A stretch of DNA of 64,000 bases from Oleidesulfovibrio alaskensis DSM 16109 (lineage in GTDB: Bacteria > Desulfobacterota > Desulfovibrionia > Desulfovibrionales > Desulfovibrionaceae). The notes below the pieces were generated by a model. The model worked only from the letters and a program-made list of their open reading frames with translations, was not told where the DNA came from and made no database searches. Position numbers and translations under genes: made by a program. The stretch is from contig NZ_AXWQ01000007.1 in NCBI RefSeq assembly GCF_000482745.1, positions 248,001 to 312,000 of the forward strand, in the 5' to 3' direction. Shown in pieces: positions 27,224 through 36,497 of the stretch; positions within the stretch are counted from its first letter, which is position 1; each line of letters opens with the position of its first letter.

Positions 27224-27256
27224 AAAGGGCGCCTTTGCGGCGCCCTTTGGTGTTTT
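27224..27256. terminator. Bidirectional terminator between convergent genes
   Basis: AAAGGGCGCC (27224-27233) pairs with GGCGCCCTTT (27239-27248); a T-run follows on both strands. It serves the glycosyltransferase pair and the RTX gene. Confidence 0.85.
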
Positions 27257-27272
27257 TTTGCCCCCGTTGCTG

Positions 27273-29333
27273 TTACGGGGTTCCCAGAATGATGTTCAGT
27301 TCGTTCAGCTGATCGGTCATGGATGTGGCATCCACTCCGTGCAGGGTGATTTCCTGCACCACCTGTGTAGGAGCACCGTCGGCGTGTATGCTGATGGTGG
27401 TGTCTGTGCCGTCGCTGCTTATGGTGATGTTGTCGTGCAGGTTGCTGTCCGAAGACACGCCGGAGAGCAGGTCGCGCAGATCAAGGCTGTCACCCTGTGT
27501 GGTGTCGTAGTCCATGATGTGGTCGTGTGCAGGCGTGGTTACTGTGCCCTGATCGCCGTTATGCCACATGAAGGTGTCGGCACCGGTTCCGCCCTCAAGC
27601 GTATCGTTGCCCGGTCCGCCCACCAGAATGTCGTTTCCGGCGCCGCCCAGCAGCACATCATTGCCGCTCTGGCCGTACATGATGTCATCTCCGGCTCCGC
27701 CGTCAAGTGTGTCGTCGCCGCCGTAGCGCGAACCGGAAGCAAGAGCTTCGTGGTTGTCGCGGATATAGTCGACGATGTTTTCCCACGATTCACCGGCAGC
27801 GACCAGCTTCTGCATGACAGCCCAGCCCTGTCCGTCGGGGTGGGCGTCTATGCTTGCGTTGCCGCTGATGGAAGTGATGCCGTCGGTGTTCAGCACATCG
27901 CCGAACATGATGTCGTTGCCGTCGCCGCCGGTCAGCAGGTCGTCGCCGAGCTGCTGATGGACATTCTGCATGGCATGCGACAGATCGGGGGTGGTGTTGA
28001 CAAATTCCGATCCGCCGGTGTTGTCGAACTGATCGGCCACCCAGCCTGCGGTCTCGTCACCCGCGGGGTTGATATCCTCGCCGGGACGGGTGCGTATTAT
28101 GGTGTCAGCCTGTCCGAGACCGAAGGTATGGACCTCCACACCCCATGATGCGCCGATAAGTGCGTTGTATCCGTCCAGCGCGGGGTCAAAGTCGTTCTGG
28201 TCCATTACCTTGCCGTTCAGGCTGGAGCCTTTGTCGTACCCGTCGGTGCTGCCCGGATCATTGTGCACCGTGGGGGCGCCGTCGGTTACAAAGATGGCTA
28301 CATTTTTGTAACCGGCATGACCGGGGTCCTGATTGGCGGCATCGAACCATTCTCTGCCGGTTTCCATGGCGGCGTCGAAGTTGGTTCCCTGCGGGTTCAC
28401 AGGCGGCTGGTCAATCCCCAGTGCATGCAGCGCGTTGCTTATGACGGTGGCCATATCGGGGTTGGTCAGGTCGATAGTTACCGGTCCGGTAAGCGTGGTG
28501 TAGCCGAACGTGGTCACGGCAAGGTTTATGTTGTCGTGGCCTGCGTATTTGCTGATGAAGTCGCTCAGCGCCTTTGCCGCCGCTTCGTAGCGCGCCTGCG
28601 TGCCTCCGTTTCCGTCTGATATGGATTCGGACATGCTGTACGACATGTCGATGACAACAAGCACGTTGGCGTTTTCCAGCTGACCCTGCGCATCACCCAC
28701 CAGCACATCATTGCCGCCGGTGCCGGTAATGGTTCCGCTGTCCACCGGCACTTGCGTGCCGTCGTCCACGCGGTCGGTGTGCGGTTGTGTGCCGGTCAGG
28801 TTGTCACCTTCGTTGCTGCCCACAATAAGTGTGGACAGCGTGCCGCCTGCGCCCGTTCCGCCGTCGTCGGGGTCCAGACCTTCCTCGTCCAGCGGGCCTT
28901 CGGGCAACGGATTGACAAAGTTGACGTTACCGATGGGGTCAAGCGGATCGATGCCGTCGTACAGCAGGCCGGGATCGTCGGAATATTCCCCCGACCCGCC
29001 GCTTGCTGCGCCGGGACCGGCGGCTGTTTCAATTTCAAGTCCCTGCATCTGGAAAAACGCCTGACCGTCCAGCACGGTGCCGTCGGCAAGTGTCAATTGC
29101 GGAGCTTCACCCGCTGCAAGGCCATCGACAAAGCCTTCCAGCGTAATGGTGCCGCCGTCGGCAAACTGGAAAATCAGATCGCCGCCATCCTGCACCAGCG
29201 TTGCTTCATCCAGATTGAAGCCCAGCATAATGGCCTGAGCTCCGGTCGTCAGTTCCGTCTGCCGGCCCGCTTCGGGCCGCCGGAGCAGAACCTGTCCCTG
29301 TCGGGCTGTATCGGTTGTTGTTGCGGTAGTCAT
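27273..29333 (-). CDS. Secreted VWA-domain protein with RTX calcium repeats
   Basis: 686 residues, very acidic, no N-terminal signal peptide. A von Willebrand A domain (about 222-430) has the metal-ion site DMSYSMS (D229, S231, S233). RTX nonapeptide repeats of the GGxGxDxLx type run at about 536-588, and the C-terminal 90 residues resemble a type I secretion signal region. The N-terminal 100 residues match the retention-type start seen in large bacterial adhesins. It is probably exported by a type I system and binds calcium outside the cell, acting as an adhesin or surface protein. No secretion genes are adjacent. GGAGGGAT precedes the ATG. Confidence 0.85.
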   Translation of the reverse strand: MTTATTTDTARQGQVLLRRPEAGRQTELTTGAQAIMLGFNLDEATLVQDGGDLIFQFADGGTITLEGFVDGLAAGEAPQLTLADGTVLDGQAFFQMQGLEIETAAGPGAASGGSGEYSDDPGLLYDGIDPLDPIGNVNFVNPLPEGPLDEEGLDPDDGGTGAGGTLSTLIVGSNEGDNLTGTQPHTDRVDDGTQVPVDSGTITGTGGNDVLVGDAQGQLENANVLVVIDMSYSMSESISDGNGGTQARYEAAAKALSDFISKYAGHDNINLAVTTFGYTTLTGPVTIDLTNPDMATVISNALHALGIDQPPVNPQGTNFDAAMETGREWFDAANQDPGHAGYKNVAIFVTDGAPTVHNDPGSTDGYDKGSSLNGKVMDQNDFDPALDGYNALIGASWGVEVHTFGLGQADTIIRTRPGEDINPAGDETAGWVADQFDNTGGSEFVNTTPDLSHAMQNVHQQLGDDLLTGGDGNDIMFGDVLNTDGITSISGNASIDAHPDGQGWAVMQKLVAAGESWENIVDYIRDNHEALASGSRYGGDDTLDGGAGDDIMYGQSGNDVLLGGAGNDILVGGPGNDTLEGGTGADTFMWHNGDQGTVTTPAHDHIMDYDTTQGDSLDLRDLLSGVSSDSNLHDNITISSDGTDTTISIHADGAPTQVVQEITLHGVDATSMTDQLNELNIILGTP

Positions 29334-30105
29334 GGCTTATCCCTCCCCCCGGCAGCATTTTGCTGCGGGTGATACTGGCCGTGTTTCCGGCGTGCGGACT
29401 GCCGTGGGCAGCCCGTGCCGCGGGGTATGTACCTGCTGCCGCCGGCGCGGGCAATATTTTTCATATTGCTGCCGTCATGTTGCACGCATCAGGTACGTAT
29501 AAAGCACAGTAGTATTCAGAAAGATATGTTGTTGCGGCGCTGCGGGCAATATTATGCAGGCTGAAAAATGCTCCGGAGGGCAAAAGTGTTTTTTTCTGTA
29601 AAGTAAACTGACACTGCGGGCACAGGCATGATTGAAACGTGTATTTGTGCTGTACAGGTTGCGCTTGTGTGGTACTGTTACCTGCATTCCGGCCCCGGGC
29701 AGAGCGGTGCCGGTTGTGCTTTATGGTGCAAGGCGCTTTTCCGGTCCGGAAAGCAGAACGCACTGGTCTTTTTCTGCTCTCTTTGTGGCATTGTCCGGTA
29801 AAAGTGCTGCCCTGCGAGGCATGTGGTATATATGGTTATTTTGTTATAATGTTCTGATTTTATTACCTTAGCGTTGTCTAATTGTTAAATGATTCACAAT
29901 CAGGTGATGTTTTGAGAGGGTTTGAGAGGGTGAGTTCGTGAAAAAAAATCCTTTTTTTCTCATTCGCAAAGAATCTTGAGCGGTAGTGCGGGCATTGGTA
30001 GTGAGCGTCGACAACACAGCAAGACGCGAGGGCGATACAGGCAGGCGCGTGGGGATGCAGCCTCCGGAACCGCCCTTTCCGCACAACGAAAAGGAGAGTA
30101 CCGCC
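29334..30105. other. Gene-free stretch between the divergent RTX and DUF169 genes
   Basis: 772 bp, AT-richer than its surroundings, no credible gene. It holds a perfect TATAAT at 29845-29850 (its -35 is poor), an 18-bp operator-like element at 29882-29899, and an exact 10-bp tandem repeat at 29911-29930. The rightmost 175 bases form the leader of the DUF169 gene. Confidence 0.6.
29845..29899 (+). promoter_or_regulatory. -10 element and Rex/CRP-type operator ahead of the DUF169-TauE genes
   Basis: TATAAT lies at 29845-29850. Downstream, TTGTTAAATGATTCACAA (29882-29899) has the form TTGT-x-AA, four bases, TT-x-ACAA of Rex sites, and can also be read as the TTGTGA, six bases, TCACAA form of CRP/FNR-family regulators with one mismatch. 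If transcription starts near 29857, a bound protein would sit at about +25 to +42 and act as a roadblock repressor. Which regulator binds is inference. Confidence 0.5.
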
Positions 30106-30879
30106 GTGAATTTCAAGGAAATGCAAGCCACCCTCATGCACGAACTGCGCCTGTACCATTACCCTGTCGCTGTTAAATTTTTCTTTGATCAGGCAGAAGT
30201 GGACAAGTTCAAGGCTGAAACCGAGTACTACACTCCGCTGAAGGCCATGACATTCTGTCAGTGGCAGATAGCCGCCCGCATGAAGGGGCAGACCGTCTAT
30301 TCCGAACGCGAAGGTCTGGGCTGCAGCAACGCGGTTTTCAGCTTCGGCTGGAAAGATCTGGACGAAGCCGAAGTGAAGAGCCATGCCAAATACTGTAAGG
30401 ACCTTGATCAGGCCAAGCGGTTTGTTGAAACCAAATCGCGCCTGCCCGAAGGTCTTATAGGCATTGCGGTGGCTCCTCTGGCCGATGCCACATTTATGCC
30501 CGATACCGTGCACTTTTACTGCGACAACATGCAGGCCTATCATCTGGCCGTGGATTACATGGCCGCCACAGACACCCACCCCCTGCGTCCGCAGATCACC
30601 ATGAACTCTTCCGCCTGCGGCGGTAACGTGTACACCATGGTGGAAAAGCAGTTCAACATGCTGCCCGCCTGTTCCGGCAGTTACAACGCCGGCAAGACCG
30701 AACGCGGCGAAATCAACGTCATTATTCCCGGCGAGCAGATGCAGATGGTGTACGAACGCCTGCTCGAGCGCATGGAAAAGCTGGGCAGCTCTTCCATCAC
30801 CAAGCCCGGAGACGGCTTCCCCGGTGCGGACGTGTGCAAAAACTGCCCGCTTATCGTATTTAAAAAAGCAAAGGATTAA
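30106..30879 (+). CDS. DUF169 family protein
   Basis: 257 residues of the DUF169 family, known from sulfate reducers and methanogens but without an assigned function. Visible are a conserved YPVAVKFFFDQAEVDKF near the start, several cysteines (FCQWQIA, GLGCSNAVFSFGW, NSSACGGN, LPACSGSYNAGKTERGE) and a C-terminal CKNCP. The start is GTG at 30106, preceded by AAGGAG; an upstream frame to 29986 is not conserved-looking. It is probably cytosolic. It lies 70 bases before a TauE/SafE permease gene, with which it may form a sulfur-related unit. Confidence 0.85.
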   Translation: MNFKEMQATLMHELRLYHYPVAVKFFFDQAEVDKFKAETEYYTPLKAMTFCQWQIAARMKGQTVYSEREGLGCSNAVFSFGWKDLDEAEVKSHAKYCKDLDQAKRFVETKSRLPEGLIGIAVAPLADATFMPDTVHFYCDNMQAYHLAVDYMAATDTHPLRPQITMNSSACGGNVYTMVEKQFNMLPACSGSYNAGKTERGEINVIIPGEQMQMVYERLLERMEKLGSSSITKPGDGFPGADVCKNCPLIVFKKAKD

Positions 30880-30949
30880 CCTGAAGGGTTTGTTTGTCCG
30901 CCGCCGCATGCAGCGCGGCGGCGGGCGCATAGCAAAGGAGAACAGCACC

Positions 30950-32104
30950 ATGAAAAACAAGCATCTTTTGATTCTGGGTCTGCTCGGGCTGGTTATTCTG
31001 GCCGGTGCACAACCCGCTCTGGCAGACCGGCTGGCTGACGCCATTGCCGCCACCCCCGCCGGCACCGGTGCCGGACAGATCGACCCCAATGCGGCTCCCG
31101 GCTATCTGGGTATTGCGGGCGCTCCCAACGTCAACCTGATTCTCGGCTTCTTCTGGGCCTGCTGGGTAGGCTGGATTTTCTCCACTGTCGGCGCTTTCGG
31201 CGGCATCATGGCAGGTGTGGGCCACATCACCATTTTCGGCTTCGGCAACTACGCTTCCAGCTTCAAGGAAACGTCTCCCGCGCTGAACAAGGTCATCACC
31301 GACTCCATCCGCGTGTCCAACCAGTGGCTGGTTGGTACCTCTGCCGGTATGTCTTCCTTCAACTACTGGAAGATGGGCCGTCTGGTGCTGCCCCTCGGTC
31401 TGGCGCTGGGCATCGGTTCCGTCATGGGTTCCACCCTTATTCCGTGGCTGACCGCCGGTAAAATTTCACTGAAGTCCTACATCGGTTACTTCGGCCTGTT
31501 TGTTCTGTTCCTCGGCTGCTACCTGCTGTACGAAACCTCTCCCAGAGGTCAGGCAGGCAAAAAGGCTGCCAAGGAAGCTGCAAAGGCTTTTGAAGCTTCC
31601 ATGAAGGCAGAACGCGAAGGCGCAAAGGTTGATACCGCCGCACAGGGCGTCAAGGTTGTCAGCATTTCGCTCAACAGAGTCGTGTTCACATTCTTCGGTG
31701 TTGAATTCTCCTTCAACCCCATGGTTCCTGCCATCGGCGGTTTCTTCATCGCCGGCATGGCTTCTTTCCTCGGCGTGGGCGGCGGCTTCCTGCTGGTGCC
31801 GTTCCTGACCAGCGTTGCCGGTCTGCCCATGTACCTTGTGGCCGGTACTTCGGCTCTGGCTGTTCTCATCGGCATGGTGACCTCCATCACCACCTACATG
31901 CTGGCCGGCGGCACTCCGGTGTTCTGGCAGCTCATCGGTGTTGAACTGGTCGGCATCCTTGTGGGTTCCTTCATCGGTCCCCGTACTTCCAAGTATATCC
32001 CCGATGTATGGCTGAAGCGCATCTTCATCGTGCTCGCCTTCTACGTGGGTATCCGCTACGTGACCAAGGGCTTCCTCGGTTACGCCGTACTGCCCCCGTT
32101 CTAG
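30950..32104 (+). CDS. TauE/SafE family permease (sulfite exporter-like)
   Basis: 384 residues. A first hydrophobic segment (about 4-22, possibly a cleaved signal), then two halves of TauE/SafE helices, the second starting VVFTFFGVEFSFNPMVPAIGGFFIAGMASFLGVGGGFLLVP. The glycine-rich GVGGGF motif typical of the family is clear. A charged cytosolic loop of about 50 residues splits the halves. Relatives export sulfite or organosulfonates, or import sulfoacetate; direction and substrate cannot be told here. AAAGGAG precedes the ATG. A terminator follows. Confidence 0.88.
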   Translation: MKNKHLLILGLLGLVILAGAQPALADRLADAIAATPAGTGAGQIDPNAAPGYLGIAGAPNVNLILGFFWACWVGWIFSTVGAFGGIMAGVGHITIFGFGNYASSFKETSPALNKVITDSIRVSNQWLVGTSAGMSSFNYWKMGRLVLPLGLALGIGSVMGSTLIPWLTAGKISLKSYIGYFGLFVLFLGCYLLYETSPRGQAGKKAAKEAAKAFEASMKAEREGAKVDTAAQGVKVVSISLNRVVFTFFGVEFSFNPMVPAIGGFFIAGMASFLGVGGGFLLVPFLTSVAGLPMYLVAGTSALAVLIGMVTSITTYMLAGGTPVFWQLIGVELVGILVGSFIGPRTSKYIPDVWLKRIFIVLAFYVGIRYVTKGFLGYAVLPPF

Positions 32105-32140
32105 CAGACGGGCGGTGCCGCGGCACTGCATGACCCCTGC

Positions 32141-32182
32141 GGCGGGCGGATAACGCTGCTATCCGCCCGCCTTGTTCCCTCT
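32141..32182 (+). terminator. Terminator behind the TauE/SafE gene
   Basis: GGCGGGCGGATA (32141-32152) pairs perfectly with TATCCGCCCGCC (32160-32171); the tail is only moderately T-rich. Confidence 0.7.
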
Positions 32183-32430
32183 TCACTTGCCCGTATTTGC
32201 CTGTACTGCTGCCCGCAGTGCAGCCGCAGAGCACCCGGTGCGCGAGATGGTTTCCTGCCCCGGAAGCCCGCCCCTCTCGCCGCCGGGACTTTGCTTTTCA
32301 GCCGGACCGGCACCGCTGCGACTCTGTTCCGCCATGCGGAGGTGCCGGTTCTGCTGTGCGGGCATGCATATGAATAGGATGACGCACGGCTCCGGCCCTG
32401 CTAGTATCGTCCGTAAAGGAGTAGCCCCTG
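32183..32430. other. Gap with promoter for the membrane-protein gene
   Basis: Part of a 326-bp gene-free stretch. ATGACG (32379-32384), 17 bases, TAGTAT (32402-32407) is a fair promoter, giving a leader of less than 20 bases before the AAAGGAG ribosome site. Nothing else is evident. Confidence 0.45.
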
Positions 32431-33078
32431 ATGGAGTACTGGAATCTGTTTATATTGCTGCTGGATGCCGTTATCATAGCGCCGTACCGCTGGCTGCCGT
32501 GGGCAGAACCGGCCTTCTGGCTGGGTACGGCCTGCCTTTCGCTGTGGTGTATCCTGCTGGGCGAATTTTCCGGTGCTCTTGTGTACTTGTGGAACAGAGA
32601 GTTCTATGACGGGCAGCAGCGGGAAATGGTGCGCATGCACAATCTTTCGGTGGAAGCTATCCGCCACAAGGATAAAGCCACCTACAAAGCCACAAACCGC
32701 TGGGCCAATGAATATTTCGGCAAGGTTTTTTTCAGCGGGGCGGCTTTGTTTGCCGTCAGCCTGTGGCCGGTGCCGTTTGCCATGCACTGGCTTGACGGCA
32801 GGTTCCGCGGTGTCGAGCTGTACCATGTTCCGTACGGCGGCTGGGCTCTGGGATATGCTTTTGTATTTTTCATGACGTACATTCCTCTGCGCATCCTGTT
32901 TTCACGTGTGCGCGACAGGTTTCCTTTTTTCCGCAGGGTTGCAGGACTGCGCCGCGAATCGGCGGAATCTGCCGGCAAGGTTGTCTCGTGGGGCGAGCTT
33001 GCTTCGCCGCAGGCGGGCCATGCCGGAGGACAGGACACTGCATGCAGTGCAGCGGAAAAGAAAACGGACACCGTATAA
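32431..33078 (+). CDS. Conserved-looking membrane protein of unknown function
   Basis: 215 residues, four likely transmembrane helices (about 5-22, 27-50, 95-115 and 135-155). A charged region between the second and third (NREFYDGQQREMVRMHNLSVEAIRHKD and on) probably faces the cytosol. The C-terminal 45 residues are polar and variable-looking. I recognise no family. AAAGGAG precedes the ATG and a plausible promoter lies just upstream. It stands 83 bases ahead of the PhnD-like gene on the same strand, so it may belong to that sensing cluster. Confidence 0.75.
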   Translation: MEYWNLFILLLDAVIIAPYRWLPWAEPAFWLGTACLSLWCILLGEFSGALVYLWNREFYDGQQREMVRMHNLSVEAIRHKDKATYKATNRWANEYFGKVFFSGAALFAVSLWPVPFAMHWLDGRFRGVELYHVPYGGWALGYAFVFFMTYIPLRILFSRVRDRFPFFRRVAGLRRESAESAGKVVSWGELASPQAGHAGGQDTACSAAEKKTDTV

Positions 33079-33161
33079 TGCCGCAGCGTGCCGGTTGCGG
33101 CTGCGCTGCGCAGGGGCTGACGGAGCGGATATACTGATTCGGACTGAGGGCAGGTGACGGT

Positions 33162-34181
33162 TTGGAGAACTCAGACAGAAGAAAGGCCGCGCGGGCCGGC
33201 GGAGGCGCTCTGTCCGCAGAAGCAGGGGAAAGCGCTCTGCGCCGTATTTTTTTCAGGCAGCCGGAACTTTTTGCGTTCCTGCTGCTTTTCTGCGTTCTGG
33301 CGGGGGGCTGCGGCGAAAATGAAGAAGTGGTGCGGGTGGACCTGTCGCACCGCGAACGTATTGTGGTGGCCAAACCGGCAGAGGCGGTCACCTACGCCTA
33401 CCTGCCCCAGTATTCGCACACCACGTCCTACACGCGGCATAACCCGCTGGTGGAATATCTTGAGCGGGAATCGGGCCTTACCATGCGTCAGGTGTTTCCC
33501 GACACGTTTGAAGAACACACCCGCATGGTTGAGCGCGGCGAGATAGATATCTCTTTTTCCAATCCGTTCACATACGTCCGGCTGGCGCAGAAAGGGGCCA
33601 CCGCTTTTGCCAGAGTCATCGAACCGTCGGGCAGACCTTTTTTCCGCGGGCAGATAATCGCACGCATCGACAGCGGCATACGGCGGCTTGAAGACTGCGA
33701 GGGCAAACGCTGGATAGCGGTGGATCCGCTTTCCGCGGGCGGTTATCTGTTTGCGCTGGGTATGTTCCACGACATGGGGCTGGATACGGATGATTTTGCG
33801 GCCGTGGATTTTGCTCCGGGCCCCGGAGGCAAGCAGGAAAAAGCTGTCCTTGCGGTGTACGCGGGCAAGTACGACTTTGCTTCCATACGGGAAGGTACGC
33901 TGGATATCGTGCGTGACAAAATAGATCCGGAACGCATACGGGTTGTCGCAACCACACAGGCGTACCCCGGCTGGGTGTATGCCGCGCGCAAGGGGCTGGA
34001 CCCCGCGGTGGTCGACCGCATACGCAATGCCATGTTCAGGCTGTCCATGGAAGAACCCGAAGGCGGGCGCATACTGGCCAATGCGGGCATACGCGGTATA
34101 ATTCCCGCTGCCGATGCCGATTACGCCCCCATAAGGGAGCTGATGTCCAAACTTGATCTGTACGGGGAGGTGGACTGGTGA
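33162..34181 (+). CDS. PhnD-like phosphate/phosphonate-binding lipoprotein
   Basis: 339 residues. A hydrophobic stretch ends in LAGGC, a lipobox with Cys50, so it is probably an anchored periplasmic lipoprotein. The rest is a type II periplasmic binding fold of the PhnD family (VEYLERESGLTMRQVFPDTFEEHTRMVERGEIDISFSNPFTYV). The only start in frame is TTG at 33162. No ABC permease or ATPase is nearby; instead its stop overlaps the sensor kinase start by four bases. It is therefore more likely the ligand-sensing part of a signalling system than of a transporter. Confidence 0.85.
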   Translation: MENSDRRKAARAGGGALSAEAGESALRRIFFRQPELFAFLLLFCVLAGGCGENEEVVRVDLSHRERIVVAKPAEAVTYAYLPQYSHTTSYTRHNPLVEYLERESGLTMRQVFPDTFEEHTRMVERGEIDISFSNPFTYVRLAQKGATAFARVIEPSGRPFFRGQIIARIDSGIRRLEDCEGKRWIAVDPLSAGGYLFALGMFHDMGLDTDDFAAVDFAPGPGGKQEKAVLAVYAGKYDFASIREGTLDIVRDKIDPERIRVVATTQAYPGWVYAARKGLDPAVVDRIRNAMFRLSMEEPEGGRILANAGIRGIIPAADADYAPIRELMSKLDLYGEVDW

Positions 34182-36313
34182 GTCCTCTTACCCGGATGCG
34201 TTTCCGCAACAAGCTCAATGTGGGCATCACGCTGATAGTGCTGGCTGTTTCCGTGGTGCTGGCCGTTGTTTCCATTCACATTTCCACATCAGAACTGCTG
34301 GCCGAATCGCGGCGCAGGGGGCTTGTGCTGGCCAGCAACCTTGCGTTGCGAGTGACAGACCCCATGCTGTCGGTGGATCTGCTGCGGCTCAAGACCATGG
34401 TGGACGAACTGTCCACAGTTGATGAAGACGTAAGTTATGCCTTTGTGCTGGACAAGGCCAACAGGGTGCTGGTGCATTCGTTTGAAGATGGTTTTCCCGT
34501 TGAGCTGCGCACCGCGAACCTGCTGCCCCACGGTGCCACCCGCCGTATCAGACTGGTGGATACGGGCACGGAACGCATCTATGATTTTGCCGTGGCGGTA
34601 CGCATCGGGCAGGAGCGTCTGGGCACCGTGCGCATGGGCCTTTCGCGTACCAAGGCTCAGAAGGTCGTGCAGCGGCTTGTTTCCATCATTTCCACACTGA
34701 CAGTGGTCTCTCTGCTGCTGGCTGTGCTTGTTTCCACGCATTTTGCCAGAAGAATAACCCACAGGCTGGGCATGCTGCGTGAATATGCAGAACAGATTGT
34801 ACGCGGCAACATGGATGTGACCGTGGGAGCCCACGACGCGCCGTACTGCTGGCAGCTTACACAATGCGGCTGCGACGACTGCCCCGCGTACGGTGATACG
34901 CTGCGGCGGTGCTGGCATGTGGCCAACACGCGCTGCATGGAAAACGGTCTGGCACATGACATGGCCGCGTCGTGTGCCGACTGCCCCGTTCACGGCAGGC
35001 TGGCCGGTGACGAGTTGCAGGACCTTGCAGAAACATTTGACGTCATGGCGCTGTCGCTGCGTCAGCATATGGCGGAACTGTGCGCGGCCGAGCAGGATCT
35101 TTCGCGTCAGCAGAAGCTGCTGCGTACCATCATTGAATCAACTCCCGACCTTGTTTCACTGGTCGGACGCGACGGAACATATCTGGCGGTCAACAGAGCC
35201 TTCGGTCACTGGGTGGGGCATCCGGCGGAAGACCTGCCCGGCAGAAAAGACAGAGATATCTTTCCGCCGGAACTGGCCATCCAGCGGGAACAGGAGCATG
35301 TGCGCATCCTTGCCACCGGTGTGACCGTAAGCCGCGAGGCAAGGCTGAAGGCGGCAGTGGACGGCAAGGAAGGCTGGTTCCATGTGGTCAAGGTGCCGGT
35401 GACCGATGAAAACGGCAGAGTGACCGGTATTTTGTCAACAGCCCGTGATATTTCGGAAATCCGCAGTTATCAGGACCAGCTGATCCATTCGCAGAAAATG
35501 GAATCGGTGGGCAGTCTGGCCGGCGGGGTGGCACATGAAATAAACACGCCTCTGGGTATTATTCTGGGATACGCCCAGCTGTTGCAGGAAGATGTTCCCG
35601 AAGGTTCGCAGACGCACGAGGATCTGAAAATCATCGAACGGCAGGCCAAGTTCTGCCGCAAGGTCGTTGCCGACCTGCTGGGATTTTCACGGCATTCGCA
35701 GAGTGAAAAAAAGGAGATGTGTTTCAACAACTCCATCATGGAAGTGGTGCAGCTGGTGCGGCACGCGTTTTCACTTGAGAATGTGCGTATAGTCACCATG
35801 CTTGATGACCGTCTGCCTATTATCTACGGCGATCCGGGCAAATTGAAACAGGTATGGATGAATCTGCTTTCCAATGCGGTGCAGGCCAATGAAGGCGGCG
35901 GGCTGGTTGTGGTGCGTACCCGTCTTGATATCGACAACCTGACGGTAAGCGCCCTTTTTGCGGATACCGGTACCGGCATAAGCAAAGACAACATGGCATC
36001 GGTGTTTGACCCGTTTTTCAGTACCAAACCTGTGGGCAAAGGAACAGGGCTGGGCCTGTCTGTTTCGTTCGGCATCATACGTGATCATGAGGGGGAAATA
36101 ACAGTGCACAGCCCCCTGCCGCCGGATGTCATTCCGGACGAAGTGCGGGGTGACGAACCGGCCGGTCCCGGTGCGCTGTTTTCGGTTACGCTGCCGCTGG
36201 AACCGCCTGACTGGCCCCTGCCGGACGATTCCGCATCTGACGACACTGCTCCGGACGATTCGGAACGGCATACAGGCCGTAGTGACGGAGCAGGGGCTGC
36301 GCAGCGTGGCTGA
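34178..36313 (+). CDS. Membrane sensor histidine kinase with Cys-rich insert
   Basis: 711 residues. Helix near 15-35, periplasmic sensor of about 130 residues, second helix near 165-190, HAMP, then a cysteine-rich segment (about 225-272; CWQLTQCGCDDCPAYG, RRCWHVANTRC and SCADCPVHG). A PAS domain follows near 310-425, then the H-box VAHEINTPLG (His453) and an ATPase domain with NLLSNAVQANE, DTGTGIS and GTGLGLSV. All kinase motifs are intact. The Cys-rich segment resembles those in other deltaproteobacterial HAMP sensors and may hold a metal or redox centre. The GTG start has GGGGAGG upstream and overlaps the PhnD-like gene, so the lipoprotein probably modulates this kinase. Confidence 0.92.
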   Translation: MSPLTRMRFRNKLNVGITLIVLAVSVVLAVVSIHISTSELLAESRRRGLVLASNLALRVTDPMLSVDLLRLKTMVDELSTVDEDVSYAFVLDKANRVLVHSFEDGFPVELRTANLLPHGATRRIRLVDTGTERIYDFAVAVRIGQERLGTVRMGLSRTKAQKVVQRLVSIISTLTVVSLLLAVLVSTHFARRITHRLGMLREYAEQIVRGNMDVTVGAHDAPYCWQLTQCGCDDCPAYGDTLRRCWHVANTRCMENGLAHDMAASCADCPVHGRLAGDELQDLAETFDVMALSLRQHMAELCAAEQDLSRQQKLLRTIIESTPDLVSLVGRDGTYLAVNRAFGHWVGHPAEDLPGRKDRDIFPPELAIQREQEHVRILATGVTVSREARLKAAVDGKEGWFHVVKVPVTDENGRVTGILSTARDISEIRSYQDQLIHSQKMESVGSLAGGVAHEINTPLGIILGYAQLLQEDVPEGSQTHEDLKIIERQAKFCRKVVADLLGFSRHSQSEKKEMCFNNSIMEVVQLVRHAFSLENVRIVTMLDDRLPIIYGDPGKLKQVWMNLLSNAVQANEGGGLVVVRTRLDIDNLTVSALFADTGTGISKDNMASVFDPFFSTKPVGKGTGLGLSVSFGIIRDHEGEITVHSPLPPDVIPDEVRGDEPAGPGALFSVTLPLEPPDWPLPDDSASDDTAPDDSERHTGRSDGAGAAQRG

Positions 36314-36497
36314 CAACTGCACCGGCAATTGTCCGGTCATGCCGCTGACGGCGGCTTATGTCTGTCTGGATGATATCCGTGAAACCGTGTAGGATTGCAC
36401 ATATTCTGTTAACGGCACCTGCGCCGGAGCGGGGCTGCCGCCACCGGCACCGCAGCGGCATGTGCGGGCCGCAGCCGAAGAATTCTGGGAGCGCGAC

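Noticed and set aside
27219..28148. 309-codon plus-strand frame over the RTX gene
   Set aside because: Antisense shadow of RTX and VWA coding sequence; no ribosome site and no protein-like pattern.
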